The translations under genes and the position numbers were made by a program. Shown here piece by piece: positions 58,901 to 64,000 of a DNA stretch of 64,000 bases. Within the stretch, counting starts at the first letter, position 1. Every line of letters starts with the position of its first letter. The notes under the pieces were generated by a model, which worked only from the letters and a program-made list of their open reading frames with translations, had not been told where the DNA came from and ran no database searches. Source of the DNA: Biomphalaria glabrata (lineage: Eukaryota > Mollusca > Gastropoda > Planorbidae). The stretch covers positions 4,662,783 to 4,726,782 of the forward strand of contig NC_074719.1 in NCBI RefSeq assembly GCF_947242115.1. Direction: 5' to 3'.

Positions 58901-61740
58901 GGAGTATATTTATTACATCATAAATATACTTTTCTTGACATACAGGCTACATTTAAATTCTTTGAAGTACAGCTAACCATTGGTAATCCAATGTTTATAG
59001 TAATCCTGCACCCCTTCAGTCCTAATCAGACTATCAAGAGTTAATTGTAATTGAAATGTATTACAACAGCCAATGGAACTTCAAGCAATTTTTTTTTTCT
59101 TAGAATGAAACTCTATGCTACTCTAAGATTTCTAAAATTTAAAACAAACCTAAGAAATGCATGCTTCTGTCATTTTGTGTAGTTACACCATTTTTAACAT
59201 GAAAACAATAATCAATGACAAAAGTCTCAACTGATACAATAGAATATATGACAGATATGTTCTTATATTAACAAAGTGAAACAAAACATGAGACATTTCC
59301 AAAGGTGTCAGCAGCCAATAAAGGGAGGTAAAAGTCATTAACTGGTACTACATATTAACTCTTTGTGTCTCTGGGATGCGAGAAGCTAAAGGTTTATTGC
59401 TGAAGGCAAAACATCTTAAACAACGTTCAGTTTCTTAGCTTCCAATAACTCCTATCTTATAATTCATGTTATTAAAGAAATAAACGCTAAAACAAAGCCA
59501 CTAATGGTGAAGTGTCAAATATTTTCTAATTAAAATAAACTCTCCTTACAGTACATAGTTTTGTTCTCTTATTCCTTTCTAATGAACCTTTTTTTTTTAA
59601 TTAAATAAATTTATATAATCTTTTATTTTTATACAGATTTTGTAATTTATATAAGAATTTCGTTGATTCCTTGCATAAGTAAAACTGTTTCTCAAGTTTC
59701 AACATATTTATTATTCATATTTCTGTAGTGCATCTTCATGCTTTTACTGGAGCATGCTCAGTTTGCTCAACCTTTTTTTTTAAATGTGTTCCCCACATGA
59801 GATTTACATGCTTCCTTTAGATACTTAGCAAATATAACTCAGCTCTATGGAAATCTCAAAATTCCAAGTCTCCACTGAGAAGTGAACTCAAGCTCCTTCA
59901 ATTGGCAACTACACACATCATTAAAAATGAAAAATATAAATTCTTCTATCAAAATAATTGCAGAGGCAAAGTGTTAAATGTATCACCTTGACCCAAAACA
60001 ATGCATGACACCCATTTGTGCCCAACCAAATCAATTATCCAATTAAAACAATGTTAACTGTACTCTTGTAAACAAATCAAATCACTCCACTGAGTAAATA
60101 TAGGGAAAAAAAGAAAAACCCAAGCTAAAAATGCAATTAATCAGATGAATTTAACATTTAAAGCTAAAATATTTATACAAAAGTCACCCATATCACTTTT
60201 ATATAAACAAACCTCAAGCTTCAACAAAACAAAGCAAGCAGATAGGTCCCAAGTTTCAAGTACATCACATGGAAACAAACATCAAATGATAGGTCCCAAG
60301 CCTCAAATCAAGTACATCAAAATAATACAAGCAAAGTATCTCAGTGTTTTTAACCACAACCCACTTGAAGAACCAACAACTCCATAAATGTTGGCACTAG
60401 ATACACTGTTATACTTTTATAAATTAATGGGAAATTTGTTCACAACATTGAATAAGAACATAAATTAGAGAACAAATGTAATATTTCCCATGAGTAGCTT
60501 ATAAATCAAAACCACAATGACAATGACAGGAATACATTTTAAATATTAACAGTCCAAGAAATAGGCTTCAACATTAAAGCTCTTCATAACTGACATGATT
60601 TCCACTGGGGTCTATGCTGGTTTGAATGTGTGCAACCGCAAGTGATTCAACACACAAAATAAAAAGGATTCAATTGTACTCTTAAACTTTGATTTTGTTG
60701 TTCAGAATATGAATTTGTATACTTTTTGAGATAAAAAAAATGCTTAGTTTGTCAACACTTTTAACCTCATTTTGGAAAATGTGATGTCAGATGAAGTCTT
60801 TGAAAAAATATTAAAACATAAAAACATATAAAACAAACAAATAAAGAGCAACCACTTAATGATAAAAGAAACTCAAGTCAGCAAGCCAATGTACTGTCAA
60901 GTTCATTGAATCAGGGCAGCAGGAACGAAACAACATGTTACATAAGTCAAGGTCAATGGAGGGCTATCAAAAACTTGAGTTATTGCTAAATACAAAAGAC
61001 AGAAATCAGAACATACCAGGGCAGGTAATATATACTCAATTAAACATATTACTGGGTTCTGATATCCTGACATGATATAACTTGGTTCTGATATCCTGAC
61101 ATGATATAACTAGGTTCTAGAATTGGATATCCAGCTAAAAGTCTAATAGTAAGCTGTGCTAATATCATTTCTGAATCAGTCTTATAATTGATAAAGAATG
61201 CCTAATGTTAGTAGACCTCATTTCAATATTTATATTTATAACTAATTAAGTTCCATTAGTTTCTTTCAACTTTCTGAACATTTTCCAGCATTTAGCTACA
61301 GGCAATCAATCCAGGATATATATGAACTCCACAGCTATCTTTAGAATTAAAACAAAAAATGAGATAGCTGATCAGGGAGGAGCTTCAGCAAAATAAGGGC
61401 AGAAATAGAAACATTGGCAAAGAAGGAAGGGGGTGTGATAGATGAACTTGTTGGGTAAGTTAAAATGGTTGCTTCCAATCAGAGAACAGATTGTAAAAAT
61501 GTCAAGGGATGCCCTCATAAACTTCAATGTACCAGCATTTCCATTAATACTTGAAAGAGATGACAATTAAGTTGTACAATGACCAAGTTAACAAAAAATC
61601 AAATAGAGAAAATATGCAATCATGGAATCATAAAAGAATTAATACTATAACAACATTATGCTCAGGAGTGGGAACGAAAATGGGAGAATCAAACCTTCCA
61701 AGTTTGTTCTTACAAAATATAAGGAAATAAAGACTCACAG
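55910..61740. other. Repeat-poor block without recognised genes
   Basis: Apart from a 29-bp duplication at about 61052-61112 (ggttctgatatcctgacatg) and one near 60245-60320 (gataggtcccaag), I see no TE, no array and no convincing exon. ORFs are short. Confidence 0.5.
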
Positions 61741-61770
61741 CCTCATCAACATCTGTTCCTCGATTCATAG

Positions 61771-61893
61771 CCTTGACTTCATGCTCTGAATATAATGTAA
61801 ATCATTTTTTTTGTTTACAGAATTGGCTTTGACTTCATGCTCTGAATATAATTTTTTTTTACAGAATTGGCCTTGACTTCATGCTCTGAATAA
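61771..61893. repeat. Tandem triplication with splice-acceptor-like units
   Basis: ttgacttcatgctctgaat three times, at about 61773, 61830 and 61875; a T-rich tract and tttacagaattggc come just before the second and third. Confidence 0.8.
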
Positions 61894-62232
61894 GTGATAT
61901 AGACCTTATCCAAAGATTTATAGCACAATTTCTTGTTTCTATGATCAACGATTAATGCTTTGTGCTTGACGCCCAATGTGCCGAACGGTGTGGGACAGAC
62001 TAAGTCTAAGTAAGTAAGTAAGGACAACTTGACGGCCCAACCACCTTTAACAAAACCGATTGATGCTGTAAACATTTTAGCTGGGTAGGTTCTCTTCGAA
62101 TCGTAAAAAAAAACCAAAGCAAACAAAACATTTTCATTTTTAGGATTTGAACGCCAAACACTTCAGCCACTGAGCAACTTTTTTACACACTCACCCATCT
62201 TGCCATTGCTTAGGAAGTGCTAAAAGATGGAC

Positions 62233-62242
62233 TTTATTTATT
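62233..62242 (-). other. Putative poly(A) signal of the mannosidase gene
   Basis: Two overlapping AATAAA copies on the minus strand, about 235 nt after the stop codon. A good distance for a 3' UTR end. Confidence 0.45.
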
Positions 62243-62474
62243 CAAATTTACCAATCAGCAGTTTTCTGTAACGCAAAGTCATTACCTTTGTAATTGGTAG
62301 GTTTTGCCAATGTGATTCTTTGGAGTTTCAAATAAAAGTTCAGAACTGAAAAAGGTTTATAAAAACACAATCCATTGAGCAGAAATAGGTCATGAATCAA
62401 TGTGTATGAGGCACGAAGAATGTTTCGGCAACAAAAGTCACCACAAAGAAATCTTATGATTGGTTAAAGAAAAA

Positions 62475-63790
62475 TTATGGCACAACGCTGTCTTTGAATA
62501 CTGGCAAGGGATGGCCTTCACTGTTAAAAACATAATTGTCCAACGGGATCAGTTTGGGGTCATCGCTGAATAACAGGTATAAATATTTCAGAGTTTCGGA
62601 CAAGAAAAAGCTCTCCATTTTGTCCCTAAACCTTGGGTTACCAGCGTCTTTCACATTGTTGATAGATGAGTAGCCAGACTCCTTCAGCTTAGTGTGCTTT
62701 TCAAAAGCCAAGAAGATCTGCCAGCCTTGGTCTCGGTACTTCTGGTCCCCAGTGATGCGATATAAATAGAACATGCTCTCTACAGTCTCTGGTCTCAGTA
62801 AGTTGTGAGCATCCAGAGGCTGAGGAAATTAATATGCAGAATAATACTTTACAAGTTGACAAATAAAACATTTTTAAAAATGTCAAAATTATGAAAAAAA
62901 AATCTATTTCAATTTAATCATTTCTTTTTGTCCCTAATCTTTGATTTGAAATGGTCTATAACCACACTTTAAAATTATTTGTTTTCTTTTCTCCAATAAT
63001 GTTTTTTTAATTCCTTAAAATTTTGAAGTTTCCCTAAAATAACAGAATTTTTTTCTTTCTAGAGGTTTCAAGCAGGATGCTTAGAAGTTACTTTTGATAA
63101 AAAGCTCAAGATTTCCACTTTATGTGTTTTCAGTGTGTTTAAAAATAAAGATTTGCGAATAAATATCATTCATTTGGATCATAAAATATTTCAAAGATGT
63201 AGCCTTAACCTGTCCACAATTGCAAAGTTTTCATTTTTAATTTTCAGAATCAAAAATTAAAATAAATTCTGGTTTTATACAACATAATTTTGATTATTAG
63301 AAAAAAGAAGAAGCCAAGCATTATAATTAAAAGTATAGTTAATGTTTTACACTTTTTATTTCCTACAATTATACATTTTTTTTTAACAAAAAGTTATTGA
63401 AGTTTTATCATAACGTGGTGGAGTGCCATAAATGTGAAAAAAAAATAATCCCATCAGAATGTGGGTAAAAGATGCTGGAGAGAAAGAGTTAAAAAATACT
63501 TGATAAAAGATCACTTTTTGCAAGAAAATATAAATCTGGTGATAGTGCACTACAGTAGAGATTCAAAGATTGTTATTTAAAAAAAAATTATTGACCTTGA
63601 CAATAAGATCTTCTGCAACTCCCTCTGCCAAGTTGAAGTAGGTGATCTCTGGACTAAGTCTGGTAGGCATCCTGTTGTACATTTCCCAGCATGTCTTCAG
63701 TACTTCCTTGGCAGACTCCAGATACTCATCTCCCAGACCATTGTGGTAGGCTAAAGCCAAAGTGCCAGGATAAAAGCAAGCTAAGTGATC
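62475..63790 (-). CDS. MAN1B1: GH47 class I alpha-1,2-mannosidase (ER mannosidase I type), last two coding exons, 5' part outside window
   Basis: Glycoside hydrolase family 47; MAN1B1 trims a mannose from Man9GlcNAc2 in ER quality control. Coding exons: 63790-63596 (65 codons, phase 0 both ends) and 62819-62475 (114 codons plus stop), joined by a GT-AG intron. The first carries [13 protein letters not shown] and [10 protein letters not shown]. The second carries LLRPETVES (equivalent of human Glu599), [30 protein letters not shown] (equivalent of Glu663) and the terminal [10 protein letters not shown]. The match to human MAN1B1 is better than to Golgi MAN1A, mainly in CFYPGTLAL and FSDDP. The Ca2+-binding Thr of the family (human Thr688 in FNTEAHPLP) is Ser here. 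The C-terminal tail is several residues longer than human. The N-terminal two thirds must lie beyond 64000. Confidence 0.93.
62830..63590. other. Mannosidase intron
   Basis: Intron between the last two coding exons (62820-63595); AT-rich, no TE recognised. Confidence 0.8.
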
Positions 63791-64000
63791 CTGAATAGAA
63801 ATCAAGTCAAGTCATTATTGTAACAATAGTCCACAGAATTGACATTTTAAAAACTCAACAACTATTTCAGATTATTTGGTTATAGTTTAATGAACATTAT
63901 AAACAATGTGAATCAACTGATAAGAGTCTGAACTTTGGGTACAAAGTTACAGCAAATTTTAGTAGTTTTTAGTAGGCCCAAAAGAAAAGGAAAAGTTTAA

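Noticed and set aside
61815-62126. 103-codon minus ORF next to the mannosidase 3' end
   Set aside because: Contains the tandem triplication and taagtaag repeats; no domain, and the mannosidase already ends at 62475.

Overview
The window looks like nuclear DNA of an AT-rich animal genome, most probably a freshwater pulmonate snail related to Biomphalaria or Bulinus. This is inferred from the host genes, the short GT-AG exons with long introns, and the tRNA-derived SINE and LINE tails, which I recognise from planorbid snails. I could run no search, so the taxon is an inference. No bacterial, viral-genome or CRISPR organisation is present.

Host genes: three clear genes, all on the minus strand. 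(1) 18211-23214: a C2H2 zinc-finger protein in three coding exons (401 aa, eight fingers, an N-terminal region with five psi-K-x-E motifs). (2) 27838-51086: a complete ABHD16A (BAT5) phosphatidylserine lipase that I traced through 20 coding exons with consistent GT-AG sites and phases (1605 nt, 534 aa). (3) 62475-63790 and onward past the window: the last two coding exons of a GH47 class I alpha-mannosidase of the MAN1B1 (ER mannosidase I) type. A fourth locus on the plus strand, 11661-12663, is an exon of a trypsin-like peptidase with one frameshift and a mobile element against its 3' end. A 65-codon ORF at 23752-23949 is a weak candidate.

Layout: 1-2.7 kb is a mosaic of LINE and SINE pieces. 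3.37-4.55 kb is a GTT/GTC-rich array containing 13 identical 39-bp units. 4.7-11.5 kb is intergenic with hAT-type elements (4734, 5881, 9381, 10213) and a LINE tail. 11.6-13.5 kb is the peptidase exon followed by a G-rich element. 14.0-15.9 kb holds a 97-bp and a 47-bp tandem array. 17.5-23.2 kb is the zinc-finger gene. 24.2-24.6 kb is an island extremely rich in CTAG. 25.99-26.41 kb is a non-autonomous hAT. 27.2-51.1 kb is ABHD16A, whose introns hold LINEs, SINEs, a 30-bp minisatellite inside a LINE ORF, a 1.45-kb hAT, and a second CTAG-rich island at the start of intron 1. 51.5-55.7 kb is transposon relics, including a solo LTR inside a MITE. 55.7-61.7 kb is repeat-poor with no gene that I can see. 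62.2-64 kb is the mannosidase 3' end.

The three host genes do not form a pathway. ABHD16A (ER lipid hydrolysis) and the mannosidase (ER glycoprotein trimming) both act at the ER, but adjacency in an animal genome is weak evidence of a link. I found no convincing new multi-gene system. The most unusual signals are the paired CTAG-rich islands next to two gene starts, the in-frame minisatellite grown inside a LINE ORF, and the peptidase exon.
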